This document shows, in pieces, positions 23,405 to 35,028 of a stretch of DNA of 64,000 nucleotides. Made by a program: the position numbers and the translations under genes. Positions within the stretch are counted from its first letter, which is position 1. Each line of letters opens with the position of its first letter. Origin of the DNA: Oryzias latipes (Eukaryota > Chordata > Actinopteri > Beloniformes > Adrianichthyidae); the NCBI RefSeq assembly GCF_002234675.1, contig NC_019867.2, positions 28,509,166 through 28,573,165 on the forward strand, given 5' to 3'. The notes under the pieces were generated by a model, which was given only the letters and a program-made list of their open reading frames with translations, made no database searches and was not told the DNA's origin.

Positions 23405-24062
23405 CCCTTACGTAGTTTCTTTTTGGAATAATTTAGTTTATCATTTAGAATGGAAAAAGATTTGGAATTTACCAGAAAAATACTTTTTAACCAATAAAGT
23501 GAAAGAAATCTCATTCAAATTAATCCATAAATTCTATCCATCCAAACTATATCTGCAAAGGTTCAAAGAAGATATTGATGTTGTCTGCTCTTTTTGTCAA
23601 GAACACCCTGAAGATGCTGTACATTTATTTTGGTCATGTCCCTTTTCCACCACTCTCTGGTCTAAAGTTTGTCATTTCATTTCCGCCCGCATTGACCCTG
23701 ACTTTCGCCTGTACTTAGAGAATGTTATGTTTGGCATCACCCACTGTCCATCTCATAAAAAAGAACAGTTGTACTTCATTAACCTTTTATTGTTTTTTTA
23801 AATGGCACATTCATAAATCAAAAGTTACGAATCATACCCCTCATTTCTCAATCTTTATCAATGAGTTCAAACAATACATTAAGACAATAAGAAACTCTGA
23901 TAATAAGAAAGCCATCAAAACATTTGATCTGTGTGTCAGTTTCAATATATCTGCGTAAAATGTAATAACCCCCTGACTTGTTCCTTCGTTGTTGCTGTTT
24001 ACTGTTTAACATTGTTTTGCATTGAATTTTTACATTCAATAAAGTTTGATTAAAAAAAAAAA
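23405..24062 (+). mobile_element. 5'-truncated L1/Tx1-clade LINE
   Basis: About 655 bp ending in CAATAAAGTTTGATT and poly(A), flanked by GGATAATGTAAGTT (23391-23404 and 24063-24076). The plus-strand frame holds the C-terminal ORF2 motif CSFCQEHPEDAVHLFWSC, then PF. A frameshift follows near 23800, with FFKWHIHKSKVTN continuing in the next frame. Same clade as the LINE at 9756-16349 but a different insertion. Confidence 0.8.
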
Positions 24063-24484
24063 GGATAATGTAAGTTACACACACTTATGACGCACATGAT
24101 ATGCTGTTGTATGGTGTCTTAACGCTGCACTTCAGTGAGCAAGGTGGGTGCACTGGCTCCTAAGTGTGTGCATGTGGGGGCTAGCCTGGTAGAAACCACT
24201 GTTTGCTCTCTCTCATCAACTTCATAGCTTAAATACCCTGCACTCCGAATCAATGTTTCCCTTACCTAAACTTTTGTCTGATGGGGGGGCAGGGTCACGT
24301 TCAAGTTCTATGACTGGGGCAAAGTGAGGTTGCAGTAGCAACATTTTTAGCTTGGCCCACATTTCCATTGAAAGAAGCTTTATTAACGTGAGGAAACAAT
24401 TCCAGGGATTCCATTTTCCGTGCTCCCATGAGTCTCGATCACGTAGCCAGGCTAAAAATATATATATATAATAACGCAAAAAAA

Positions 24485-24577
24485 AAAAAGGGATCTCTCT
24501 TTGGTATCGTTCAGGGAGCTGGGTCAAATGGGTGGGCTGGCTGGCTCTGGCCCCCGTCTGTAGTTTGGGGACACCTG
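24485..24577 (+). mobile_element. Possible hAT right-end fragment
   Basis: GCTCTGGCCCCCGTCTGTAG then TTTGGGGACACCTG resembles the right end of hAT families (consensus-like GAGGACCCCTG). No left end or target duplication was found. Confidence 0.25.
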
Positions 24578-24779
24578 CCTAAGTGCCTCTAGGATACCTG
24601 TAGGATAACCACACAAACTACAAACTAAGCACAACAGGTGTGCAAAGGAGTGCGCACTTATCAATTGAAAAATGAGAAATCTGCACGACTCGCCTACGCC
24701 TCACCTATTTCACCCTTACTTACCCTTATTATTTGTTGTTTAGGAGTTAGACCTGTCACCCGCAGCATGCCTGTAGAAA

Positions 24780-25247
24780 GAAATGTGCATACACATTTTA
24801 GACGTACACAAGAAACTGGACAAGCTGGCGAAGAGAGCTAGCTCTGTCCTGGGCTGTCCTTTGGACTCAGTGGACTCTGTAGGTGAGAGGAGGATGCTGA
24901 CCAAGCCATCCAGCATCCGGAACAACCCCTACCACCCTCTGTATGTGACGGTGAAGACCATGAGTAGCTCGTTCAGCTGAAGACTGCTGCACCCCCAGTG
25001 CAAAGAGAAACGATACCCGAGGTCCTTCGTCCCTACAGCAGTCAGGCTATACAACAACACCGTCTAAGACTGCTGAAACCGCTGCTGTTGTTTAACTACT
25101 TAACTTGTGATTTTTGACGTGTATTTTCACTTCCACTTTCTATTATTACAATTTTATTCTTACTCAGTGCTACTTTATTTTTTCTAAGTGCTATATTTCT
25201 TGTTTTGGCTGCTGTAACAACAATTTCCCTCCGGGGATCAATAAAGT

Positions 25248-25279
<32 letters not shown>

Positions 25280-25395
25280 TATCTTATCTTATCTTATCTT
25301 ATCTTATCTTATCTTATCTTATCTTATCTTATCTTATCTTATCTTATCTTATCTTATCTTATCTTATCTTATCTTATCTTATCTTATCTTATCTT
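24780..25395 (+). mobile_element. LINE 3' end with (TCTTA)n tail
   Basis: The frame at 24800-24980 reads KLDKLAKRASSVLGCPLDSV then ERRML, the C-terminal tail of L2/CR1/Rex-type fish LINE proteins. A frameshifted continuation contains a YPRSFVPTAVRLYN-like segment near 25015-25060. The 3' end GCTGTAACAACAATTTCCC and AATAAAGTC runs into a (TCTTA)n array at 25249-25395. 5' truncated and broken. Confidence 0.7.
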
Positions 25396-26429
25396 TATGG
25401 GCTCACCAAGCCGTCTACGCTCTTAAAACTTCACGTGTGCTCAGCACGAGTTTGTTTATTTTTCACCAGCACCCTTAAGGGCAGTTCTGATTAAGTCTTT
25501 GCCAACAGCCTTTGACAATAGGTAGAAATAAGGTTTGCATCTTGTAAAATAAAGCTGGAATGGTTAAATGAGTACATGAGTTCATGTGTTCATTTGCTTT
25601 TTTTTAAAGTAGTAGTAGTTTAAGCATGATGTAATACTTTTCACCCATTCTTGAATTTCATCAATAATCAGTTAACTGCTCTTCAGAAATGCAAAAAAGG
25701 CAAAGAATGCAGGCAGATATGTGCTACATGTTACATCTGTTTACAAAAGCAGGGCTCTGGTGTGCACGTGATGAGTGTGCACAGCAACTTGAACTGGAAA
25801 TGGAAGTCTTAGAAACAAATTATTTTTAAATCTCTCTGTGCTTTACTAATAAAGAAAAGTTCAAAACTCCAAAAAGCATAACATATCAAACTAGCAAAAA
25901 TGACATTTTTTTATCATTTTCTGCATTTTAATTTTAACATGATCCTTATGCTGGTTTGTGCCTCGTAACTTTTATTTTTCTATACTTTCATCTATTTATT
26001 TGGGCCTGCAAGGTGAAAAATGATCTCAACTTTTTCTGGCAGTGTGACTTAAAATGAAGTAACCTCATCTTGCTCCCCGGATGCGGTGTGGCACACAGCC
26101 TCGCTCAAGTTATCCAGCTCTGTTTCTGGGGTGGAATAATAATCTCAGGGACCATTTTTACACGTGGAAGTTTCTGGTTTCATTGCTGTTGGCTCACTTG
26201 ACATCTTTTAGAAAACCAGAGAAACCAGATTTGTTGCATGCGGCAGGTTTGGTGGAGGTTTCTCTTTCGGTGCTATAATGACATGTTCTTCAGCTGATCT
26301 TAAAATACCCTTGTGTCTAAAATAATGAAACTGCAAAGTGTCCAACAATGGAACTGAGAGTGGATTCATTTTTTGTTTTTTTGTAGCTCTCACAGCCCCT
26401 CTAGATGTTCTGGAGAAAAGGGAAGTAGA
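25396..26429. other. Intergenic, nothing recognised
   Basis: AT-rich, no supported gene. Confidence 0.3.
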
Positions 26430-26620
26430 GTGAAATGTTTAGACATGTTGAGAGGAGGAACAGCAATGATGTGGGATAAAGGATGCTGATGTTGGAGCCA
26501 CCAGGAAAAAGACCAAGAAGACCAAAGAGGAGTTTCATGAATGTAGAGGAGGGGGACAAGACGGGGGTTTGTTGTTAGAGAGGACGATAGGAAGGATGGG
26601 TTGGATTATTACAAAAAGGC
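26430..26620 (+). pseudogene. Fragment of a LINE reverse-transcriptase C-terminus
   Basis: A frame with MLMLEPPGKRPRRPKRSFMN resembles the ...PGRRPRGRPKRRFMDVV... tail common in fish RTE/Rex3-like LINE proteins. Stops follow directly. Short, so low certainty. Confidence 0.45.
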
Positions 26621-27545
26621 ACTGCTATACTATATTTACTCAACTCTTGTTGATGTTTATAAGTTTATTTTTTTCTTCTGTTTTAAATTTATTTAAGAAC
26701 AGATTTTTTAATTAATTGGGGGCATGTTTTAATTTTTGGACAGGTGTCTGTCTGTCGCCACAGCAGTCAACTGTCAGCAAAGAATGAGCTGGCCTCCCAG
26801 CTTATCAATTTAGTTCTCAGCCCCACGTTTGGAGTGCATTCAGACTGGAATAATCCATTGGTCCGGTCCCAGTCCGCTTAATTTGGTTCGGATCGAGTCC
26901 TGAACCTTAGTTTGGTCTGTATTTAGACTGTCGTCAAGGGGACTTTACTGTTTGATTGGTAGCAAAATCATGTAACTAAAGATCTCTTCACTTTTATCAA
27001 TAACGAGGGTGGGGCAAAACAACTAGAGGCAGAAATTATGGAAGTCCTGTGCTTTTAGTTCATTCAAACTCAACATTTCGCTGACTAATTTTAAACATCC
27101 GTATAAACTTTGGAGCCCTGCTGCAGGGCAGTTACTGACAAGAAGACGGCTAAGAACATACTCTGATACAATGTATCACGTTAAAAAATTGACGAATATG
27201 AATTCATCCGACATGTGTCTCTTTGTGGGGTTATGGCATTTTTTTTGTAGAATTCTATTAGGGAAACGACAAGGCAAAATAAACGTTCTAATAAGTAAAC
27301 AGTTGGACTCTTTTTTTTCGTGATAACGCAACAATCATCGCTTTACATTTGTCCGCGGTGCGTCTGTTGGTTCATTCCTAGTCTGTTTACGTCGGCTACA
27401 ATGGCTGTTCTGGTTCAGTTGTTCCACTTCCAGGACTGAGGAATCTCAGAACCAAAGCTCAGTCCGAAATGAATCGAGAGCAGTTCCTGGTGATCTTCCA
27501 AACCCGTCTTAAACCTCAAGAGGCTGCCTATCTCACACAGAAAGG
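26621..27545. other. Intergenic, nothing recognised
   Basis: No supported gene. 26830-26930 has repeated GGTCCG/GGTTCGGA-like motifs that may be part of an old DNA element. Confidence 0.25.
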
Positions 27546-27549
27546 TGTT

Positions 27550-27630
27550 AGATTTCGGGTTCCCCACTTAAACCGGGGGCCTTCTCGCTGTGAGGCAATA
27601 GTGCTAACCACTGCACCAACAAGCAACTTG
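27550..27630 (-). mobile_element. tRNA-like head of a V-SINE, fragment
   Basis: On the minus strand GTGCAGTGGTTAGCACTATT followed by GCCTCACAGCGAGAAGG is the tRNA-derived head seen at 22049. The body is missing or unrecognisable. Confidence 0.5.
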
Positions 27631-27849
27631 GGTGTATTCAGCCTGAAAATTTGTTCCAGATTATCGAGGCAAACCAGCTTTGTACCCCTTTGAGCTAGAT
27701 AAATGTGTCCAGTCTGAAGTGAAAGTCTGTTACGCTATGTACACATGGGGCATGTGTTGCACGTTCAAGAATGTGCCATACATGGTTTCATGAATATGCT
27801 TTTAAGAAATGGTGTTCAAACCAGACAAGCAGGGAGCAACAGGATGGGA

Positions 27850-28190
27850 CTTCTTCTTCTTGTGTAGATTTATGGCGGCTGCCACACAGTGTATAGGTGT
27901 ATTACCGCCACCTACTGGCACAGAGTTAAGGTTGTAATGTAGTCATTACTCCCTATTAATTTAATTTTTTTACATTTACAGTGTCGTGATAATTTCGTCT
28001 TCCTTCAGAATGAATTGACAGTCTTATAACTATCAGTATTACTTAAGATAACTTTATTTCCCAGTTTCTTCCTTTCCTTTCAAGATGCTTCTTCTTCTTC
28101 TTCTTTTCTTCTTCTTCTAATGTTTACCAGCACAAGTCCACCACCTACTGTTAGAAGAGGCTTGGGTGCAAATCTCACAAATTTTGCTCC
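27850..28190. repeat. TTC-rich repeat pair
   Basis: CTTCTTCTTCTT tracts at 27850 and 28089 are each followed within about 100 bp by CCACCTACTG. This combination recurs in fish retroposon ends. Boundaries and family unclear. Confidence 0.3.
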
Positions 28191-29090
28191 AGGGTTTTTC
28201 TGTCACAGCTCTAGTCTGGTATATGAAAGACTGGGTGTGATATAGTTCTGGCCGGGCAAAAACCGCAATTGTTGATTTTTCCTCCATACTCTTTCTTGTT
28301 TGGCGTTTAAGCAGTCAAATTTTTAACAATTTGAACTTTCATTGCGTGTTTAATGAACCCCCGATTTTTACGTAGAGCCCAAGAATGGACTTAAAAACTA
28401 TTATTTTGAACAAAGCCCGAAATGGGGATATACATATATTTATATAGACTTTTCATTGGAAACAGTTGTAAAAAAGCTGGTGTGTACATAGCTTGAAAAG
28501 GGAAGTTAAGAAGAGCTGCCATGTGGCCATGTGTGAAAACTTTTTCTTTGTCTTGTCTCATCCAGTGCAGAACAAAACCATGTAGAGTAAACACCTGTCA
28601 GTGAGAGTTTTGTCACTCTCCTGAAATGTATTTTTTTTAATCTCTGGGATCAATTGCAAAAAACCAGGGCGTTACCAAACCTAGAAGATCTGGTGCGTCT
28701 CCTCTACGCCATGCTTTTCGAAAAAAAAAAAAAGAAAAAAAAAGCTATAACTTTGAAAGGCAGTCAAGATGGGAATCTGAGGACAGGTTGGCCGAAGACA
28801 TCAAACTTCTTACATTTGACACATGTCAGACAAAACAAACAACTGGTGACATGAAGATACATGTAGAACACAAACATAGATATATGTTAGGGATAGGGTT
28901 ATTACATGAGCACTTCTCCTATTTGGTCTGAATTTTAATGAAACACGTAAAAGTTTCCTTTGATATTAATAGTAATAAATGACAAGAAACAACATTTTAA
29001 TCTTTGAAAAATATTTTTTACCACCAAAAAAAATCAGAGTGTATTAAAGGTTGTCCCAAATAACAAACATTGACCATGTCAATAGCAGGT
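28191..29090. other. Intergenic, nothing recognised
   Basis: No supported gene or repeat boundary. Contains a short A-rich tract at 28721-28743. Confidence 0.3.
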
Positions 29091-29682
29091 ATTAATAATA
29101 ATGTTAATACATTTTATTTCAAGCGCCTTTCAAGTCACCCAAGGTCACTGTACAAGGTTAAAAATAAGAAAAACAGAATAAAACATCAATAAGAAATTAT
29201 CAGAGTAAAACATGAATAAACAGAAAGACATAAAGACATAAAAACAGGATAGAAAAACAGACAAATGAGGTTGTGTTTACTGAATGGATTAACTGTATGA
29301 TTGTTTGAAGAGATGAGTCTTGAGTTTGGATTTGAACAGTGGCAGCGAGTCGGTATTGCGTAGATCTGGAGGAAAAGAATTCCATAGCTGGGGGGCAAAG
29401 CGACTGAAAACTCTGCCCCCATGGTGGCAAGACGGGCAGTTGGGACATGGAGTTGGAGAGAGGAAGTGGAGCGGAGAGATCGGGAGGGAATTGAAATGTG
29501 AAGAAGATCAGAAATGTAGGGTGGAGCCAGGTTAAGGAGTGCTTTGAAGGTTATGAGGAGAATCTTGAAACTAATCCCTTGTTTTATGGGAAGCCAGTGC
29601 AAATTTTGGAGAACTGGTGTGATGTGGTGGGATAACGGGGTCCTGGTGGTGATGCGGGCTGCAGAATTCTGGAGAAGTATTT
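29091..29682 (-). mobile_element. L2 LINE 3' fragment
   Basis: The minus-strand frame 29698-29186 carries LLQNSAARI, HITPVLQNLHWLPI, FKALLNLAPPYISDLL and SRSLRSTSSLQL, the well-known C-terminal segment of L2 reverse transcriptases. The 3' end GGGTGACTTGAAAGGCGC runs into (ATT)-rich sequence at 29091-29110. It is 5' truncated at the junction with the transposase fragment at 29683. The C-terminal end is altered by frameshifts. Confidence 0.8.
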
Positions 29683-29885
29683 CCGCCATTTGCTGCAATG
29701 ACAGCTGGACAGCGACGTCATGTGGTCCTCACTAACCTAATGATGTTGTTCTGAGGCATTCCACTCTTCCACAAGTGCCACATGAAGTTCTGCCAGGTCA
29801 CTTGGGGGTCAGATCATCCAGTCTCTGCCTCAGCTGGTTCCAGGTGTGCTCTATGGGGTTCAGGTCAGGGAACATCTCCAACATC
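29683..29885 (-). pseudogene. Tc1/mariner transposase C-terminal fragment
   Basis: The minus-strand reading contains FPDLNPIEHTWNQLRQRLDD, the last catalytic block of a Tc1/mariner transposase, followed by decayed RRCPAVIAANGG. Stops are present. It directly abuts the 5' end of the L2 fragment. Confidence 0.65.
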
Positions 29886-32135
29886 TAACTGCCTACTACC
29901 AAGCCGAAGGTGCTATGGCCAGGTGGCACTGCTTGTTTGTTATGCAATTTTGTGCGTTCATGGCTTGTTTGAATGATGAACTTGGAATGACTGGCTTTGT
30001 TTACCCACAGAATGAAGAGGTGTGTCTATCACCCCAATTCAGTTGCCTTAACACAGTGTCAGTCTGTGTTTCTCTGTGCGGTTGACTGTGGCTCTCCTGG
30101 AGGACTCCACCCTCTTCCTGGTGGCTCTACATGGAGTGGCACACAGCTGCCTGCACTTTAGGTAAATTTGTTTGAGCTGTATTTAAGTGGTTCTGTTTCT
30201 GCAATCTGTGTTGGAGTGCAGCTTGTTTAATTCTAGCTCCAGCTCATCTTGATTATTTTGTATTCTGGGTTTGAGTTCTGTTATGGGTTTTTATCCCATC
30301 TAGGTTGGTGCTTTTTGTTATTGAATACTTTTAGTTCTCACTGTGGCTTGTCTTCTGGTCCTGCATCTGGGTCATCCTGATACCCCATGACAGGCCTCCT
30401 TAACCCCAAAGTGAAACAAACACTATGTTGAGGTTTTCACAGTATCCCTAATTCATTTGTGTACATTCTGAATGAATTGTGTTTGTCTGGGGGGTGAGGA
30501 TTGTCAAGTTTTTTGTTTGAAAGTCTGTTCAGGGTGACGATTCACTCATTTAAATATTTATTTCTTGTTTTGAGATCTTGACCCCAACAGAAAGTTTTCC
30601 GAGGGAAAAAAAAACCTCATCTAGAGAGCTTTGGTAAGAAGTATGTCCTTCTGACCTTTAGTAGATACCTTCTGGAAACGAGGGTGAGGTCACTTAATGT
30701 GTGCAGCAAACTCATTTGAACAGTTTATGACTCAGCTTGTAGTTCAGCAGTCCTGTGGTGTGCTGGGTTGGAGGCAGCTTGAATAGGAACAGAAAAGACT
30801 TAAGAGGCTCGTCTAAAGAGCTGAATTTGTCCTGAGCTTAAAAAAGCGCAACAGAGAGGGTTGTATTGGTTTATTCTTTCCAACAGCAATATGATTCTGC
30901 AACACTGTGACAAAGAAGTTGTATCTACTTGTCACCTGTCTATCATAGCTCATCATTTTTAGACACATCATGCACAACCACCAAATGTTTAAGACTGGTT
31001 TGATTTTTGTAATGTTTCTCACCTTCTCTTCCTGTTGCCCAAGGAACAAAATGGTGGCAAAGGCCTTTCTATTCCTGTTTAATAGTTGGGCACAGGAAGT
31101 GGAAAAAATTTGGATTTCTTTGTATATACCTTTTGTTGTAATGATTTCAGTTGTTTGTTTATTTATGTATGTCTTCATTTGCAGGACTTTAACTGTATTA
31201 TTTACAAGACATTTCTATCTTTTGTTGTAATTATTTCAAATATTTGTTTAAATTTGGCTTCCTTCCTGGGCGTGGCCAGCCAATTAACTGGAACCCAAAA
31301 AAGAGAAGGAGCTCAGTGTGAAGGGAGAGCATGTGTGAGCTGTGCAGCCAAGGTGTGAGACAAGCAAATAAAAACCTGGACCTGAACTTAAAAGTCATCT
31401 GCCTCCTTTGTAAACCAGGCCACTCTTGTCACATCACATTGTGACAAACACATCATATGACTTTGCCATATTTTGCAAAGAATGCCTTACATTTTTCCAA
31501 CATTCTAAAAAAATGTTTAGCCTTGTTACAGTTGGAGTTTCCCAATTTTTCCTTTTAAAACAGAAAGTGGGTACAGAGACGTTTCTGAAAACGGCTGCTG
31601 TTGAAGTTGGAGCTAAAAGGCGCCTTTGTCTGGAATGAGCTAATGCATGCATGATTCAGTAACTAATTGTGGTCTAAGCTCACTTTGAGTGAACTGACAA
31701 TATGAAATAATTTGAGGAAGTTAAATAAACTTCCTCAAATTGATTGCAGTTGTGATCTCATTTAGTCACAACTGCAAACCTGATGAACTTATTTTATTTC
31801 GCAGCATTACCTTATTATAATAATAATAAAAAAGGGCAACATCAATTATTGAAGAGGGCTAAATTGATTGATTTCTAATGATATTACTTCACTTGCTCCA
31901 AAAATTGATTCATGATTTTTCCCAATGAAACATAATTTTCACATATTTTTGGGCTGGTGGGAGGTTGGCGCCTGTGTTTGGCAGCAGAGGTGCCACCAGT
32001 GTGTGAATGTATGTGTGCATGGGTGAATGGGAGTGTGACTGGAAAGGGGCCTCCCAGGAAGGTGGATATATTACCATTTACCATATTTTTAACTTTCGAT
32101 ACTTGATCTATTTTTGCTATGAAGATTTTTTAAAC
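29886..32135. other. Intergenic, nothing recognised
   Basis: No supported gene. 30090-30392 has LTR-like features (a CATCTGGGTC...CATGACA 3' end) but no target duplication. Several open frames of 60-120 codons have no recognisable signature. Confidence 0.3.
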
Positions 32136-32140
32136 GGTGT

Positions 32141-32504
32141 TATAATAATAATAATAATGGATTGGATTTATCTGCGCTTTTCAAGACACCCAAAGTGCTT
32201 ACATTATGTCCATTATTCATTCACTCCTCATTCATACTTGGTGATGGTAAGCTACTGTTGTAGCCACAGCTGCCCTGGGGCAGACTGACAGAGGCGTGGC
32301 TGCCATTTCGCGCCTACGGCCCCTCTGACCATCACCGGGATCATTCATACACATTCACACACCAGTGGAGCCACACTGGAGGCAAGGAGGGTGAAGTGTC
32401 TTGCCCAAGGACACAATGACATTTTGGCTGGTGGGAGCGGGGATCGAACCGCCAACCCTTCGATCATTGGACGACCCGCTCAACCACCTGATCCACTGTC
32501 GCCC
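32141..32504 (-). mobile_element. tRNA-derived SINE with an L2-type tail
   Basis: On the minus strand it starts GGGCGACAGTGGATCAGGTG with an A-box-like TGGATCAGGTGG (about 32486-32497) and a B-box GGTTCGATCCCC (32439-32450), typical of a tRNA-derived Pol III promoter. The body ends AAGCACTTTGGGTGTCTTG then AAAAGCGC and a (TTA)n tail at 32141-32155. The last 50 bases align with the L2 fragment at 29091. Confidence 0.75.
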
Positions 32505-32754
32505 ACTGGTTTTACTGATTTAGTATTATTTCTTAATCATATACAGGATTTTCGTAATTAACATAATCTGCATATATTTTAGATAACTGATCTGCATTTG
32601 CCATGTTGATTTCTAAAATAGTTATGTCTGTTTTTTGCATAATTATTCATCTTTGTCATGTGCTTCATTGATACGTAAGGATTCTTAATTCTGTCTGATA
32701 AAGTTGTGAACCAGATATTGAGAAATCATGTCATAAAATGGTTACGGTAGAAGA

Positions 32755-32943
32755 GGGGTGGGATTATAGTTCGCGTTCTTCCACTCCCTTTCAAGCAATA
32801 TTTAATTTTATGTCTAATTATCCTAAGTTTGACACGTCATTGTATGAATTTATAACTAATGATTATATTGTTTTTGTGTATTATTCTTATTTGATTGCTT
32901 GAAATAAAGTATTTCAAATCAAATTAAAATATTTAAAAAAAAA
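32755..32943 (+). repeat. LINE-type 3' end fragment
   Basis: TTCTTCCACTCCCTTTCAAG, then GATTGCTTGAAATAAAGTAT and an A-rich end. It matches the tail at 40615-40775. It looks like the 3' UTR of a poly(A) LINE or a SINE using it. Confidence 0.5.
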
Positions 32944-33349
32944 CTTGGTTAAGTACATGAGACACCGTTACAAAGATAAACAAGTTCTGGTGTTAGATCT
33001 GCAAACAAACCAAGAGAAAGGACAAACATACTAAAGATGCAGCTCATACTGTTTGATTTGACTTGCACTAAAAGGCTTGGCTCCACAACTCTAATGTCAG
33101 ATCTTTGTGAGCTCAGATATATTGGACTATTCGGTCATAAAGACTCCTAATGTATTCAAGATGAAGCAATATTAAAGTATTCAAGATAAAGAACAGTCAG
33201 AATTCCAGCAGTACAGTAAGGGGGAATGCATTAGGCTGCAAGGCTGCTCTGTGCCAAAAAAAAAACTTTACAGTAAAAACTTCTTCAATGAAGACAGGGG
33301 CAAGTGATGATGGAAACTGCCCCTTAAGCACAGGGAATAAAGGAACAAG
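32944..33349. other. Intergenic, nothing recognised
   Basis: No supported gene or repeat. Confidence 0.3.
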
Positions 33350-33357
33350 GTCTAGAT

Positions 33358-34420
33358 CAGGGGTCGGCAACCTTTTTTACTCAAAGAGCCATTTGGGACC
33401 GCCCCTAATAAAAAAGAAAGCACCCGGAGCCACAACCCGTTTTGACATCATTATATATATTATGCATGTATATATTATATGCATGCATATATTATTCAAA
33501 GGTGAGAGATCAGGTTTATTATTTTGAAGAGTTCTACTTGGTAATCATGTTTCCATGTTTGAGTTCATAAAATCATCCCAGGGAAAGACTCTGCTTCAAC
33601 TCTCGCAGTGAAAGCTGCGTCTCAATCTGACGCCCGTGTTTGCATCTCTCTGACAGAGTTTGAAGCCAAAGCCCCTCCTCCGCCACTTTACCTGCTTTTC
33701 CTCTCTACCTGTTCACCTGTGCACATCCTCTGCAGCTGAGTTTTGTTTCCCCCGCGCTCCTCAGTGTGTCCTACACAGTGAGCGCAAAATACGGTAGTCG
33801 GGGCGCTCCAGCGCCGCAGACGGATGAAAGAGCAGAACGTAGGTTATAGCGGGGATAGAGCGTGTTAAGCAAATGAATGGAAGAAGGGGCTCCGCTGAAG
33901 AAATATTCAATATTGCACACATTTTATTATTGGTCAGAACTATCTTTTATTTTGAAAAAACTTTTATTTTATCAGTCCAGTAGGAAAAAAACATCAACAA
34001 AAACTGTTTTGGGCGGTTTTTGGCTGGGTCTGGCGGTTTTCAGATGACTTTTCGGCTGGAAAACTGTGACTCTATCTGGCAACGCTGGCGCGAACTTTCA
34101 GTCTGTCATCAGCGAGTTGGTCTCTGCCCCGCAGCACGTCAAGTTCCCGGCAGAAGATCGGAGTGTTTATTGAAGCCGCCCCGCGTGTCTTCTCCTGCTA
34201 TCAGCTCTGCGTAAATATGAGCTCATAACGAAGCTGTTTTTTACGTGGCTCGCGCTTTGTACGGAGCCATCAGCGCCTTTGAAATGCCATGAAAAATGAA
34301 CAAACTAAAATAAAATTTAATTATTATAAAATACTCATTATTTTCCAAAGTCACAGGGAGCCACAACAGATGGAGGAAAGAGCCACATGTGGCTCCGGAG
34401 CCATGGGTTGCCGACCCCTG
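33358..34420. mobile_element. Non-autonomous hAT element
   Basis: 1063 bp with perfect termini CAGGGGTCGGCAACC and GGTTGCCGACCCCTG, flanked by an exact 8-bp duplication GTCTAGAT (33350-33357 and 34421-34428). Subterminal GAGCCA/GGCTC motifs recur at both ends. No transposase frame recognised, so it depends on a partner element. Confidence 0.88.
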
Positions 34421-34499
34421 GTCTAGATGGATGTGGACGCGCTAACGCCTTAGGTAACAACAGCATGAAAGTTAGAGTGCCACTCCGATCATCTTTTGA

Positions 34500-34815
34500 T
34501 AAATTTTCAAAGGGTTCCCAGTGATTTTTTTAAGTGGCTTTCGGCCCCCCACACCCCCAACCTAACATCATCAGTGCAAAAGAAAGGGCAAGCAATATTG
34601 GAACTATCCAGGCATACCGTTTTGATCCAGATTCCTGCTCAGACGAGGAAAAAATGAAGAAGTTCATGGATCTATTTGTCTAAAAGTGGATGCACTGGAA
34701 AAACATATTTTGGAACAGTCAAAGTTGAGCTTAATTTTTCTTATATATGTCCTCCATCGTCAGAAAAAATGCCACAAAAACATGTTAAAAACACAGTTTT
34801 CAATGGAAGTGAGTC
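34500..34815 (+). mobile_element. Transposon-derived repeat with a short coding relic (copy 1)
   Basis: Its 3' half (34745-34815) matches 62365-62435: TGTCCTC, then ACATGTTAAAAACAC, then GTCTTTAA. At 34588-34683 the frame ASNIGTIQAYRFDPDSCSDE parallels the copy at 62089, but the ATG is lost (AAG). The family looks like the N-terminal piece of a transposon-encoded protein (IQPY-F-PE-SSDEE type). That assignment is an inference. Confidence 0.45.
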
Positions 34816-34820
34816 TTTAA

Positions 34821-35024
34821 CCCTTGTGCTATCCTATGGGGTCAAGGTGACCATTGATGTGTTCTCCCTTCCATGACAAAGGTGGATAAAGGTGAAGAGG
34901 ATTTACTGTAATCCATGGACACCAGTGAGGATCACAAATCATTGAAGAAAGACTTCATCACACTGTCTTGTGGGGTCTAGATAACCTCACTCCCATTGTC
35001 AAAGTGCCTAGGATAGCACAAGGG
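34821..35024 (+). mobile_element. TTAA MITE (copy D), intact
   Basis: 204 bp, termini CCCTTGTGCTATCCTA and TAGGATAGCACAAGGG, TTAA on both sides (34817-34820, 35025-35028). The best-preserved copy of the family first seen at 439. Confidence 0.8.
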
Positions 35025-35028
35025 TTAA

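Noticed and set aside
30057..30392. Possible solo LTR ending CATCTGGGTC...CATGACA
   Set aside because: No matching start or target duplication could be found, so the boundary cannot be supported.
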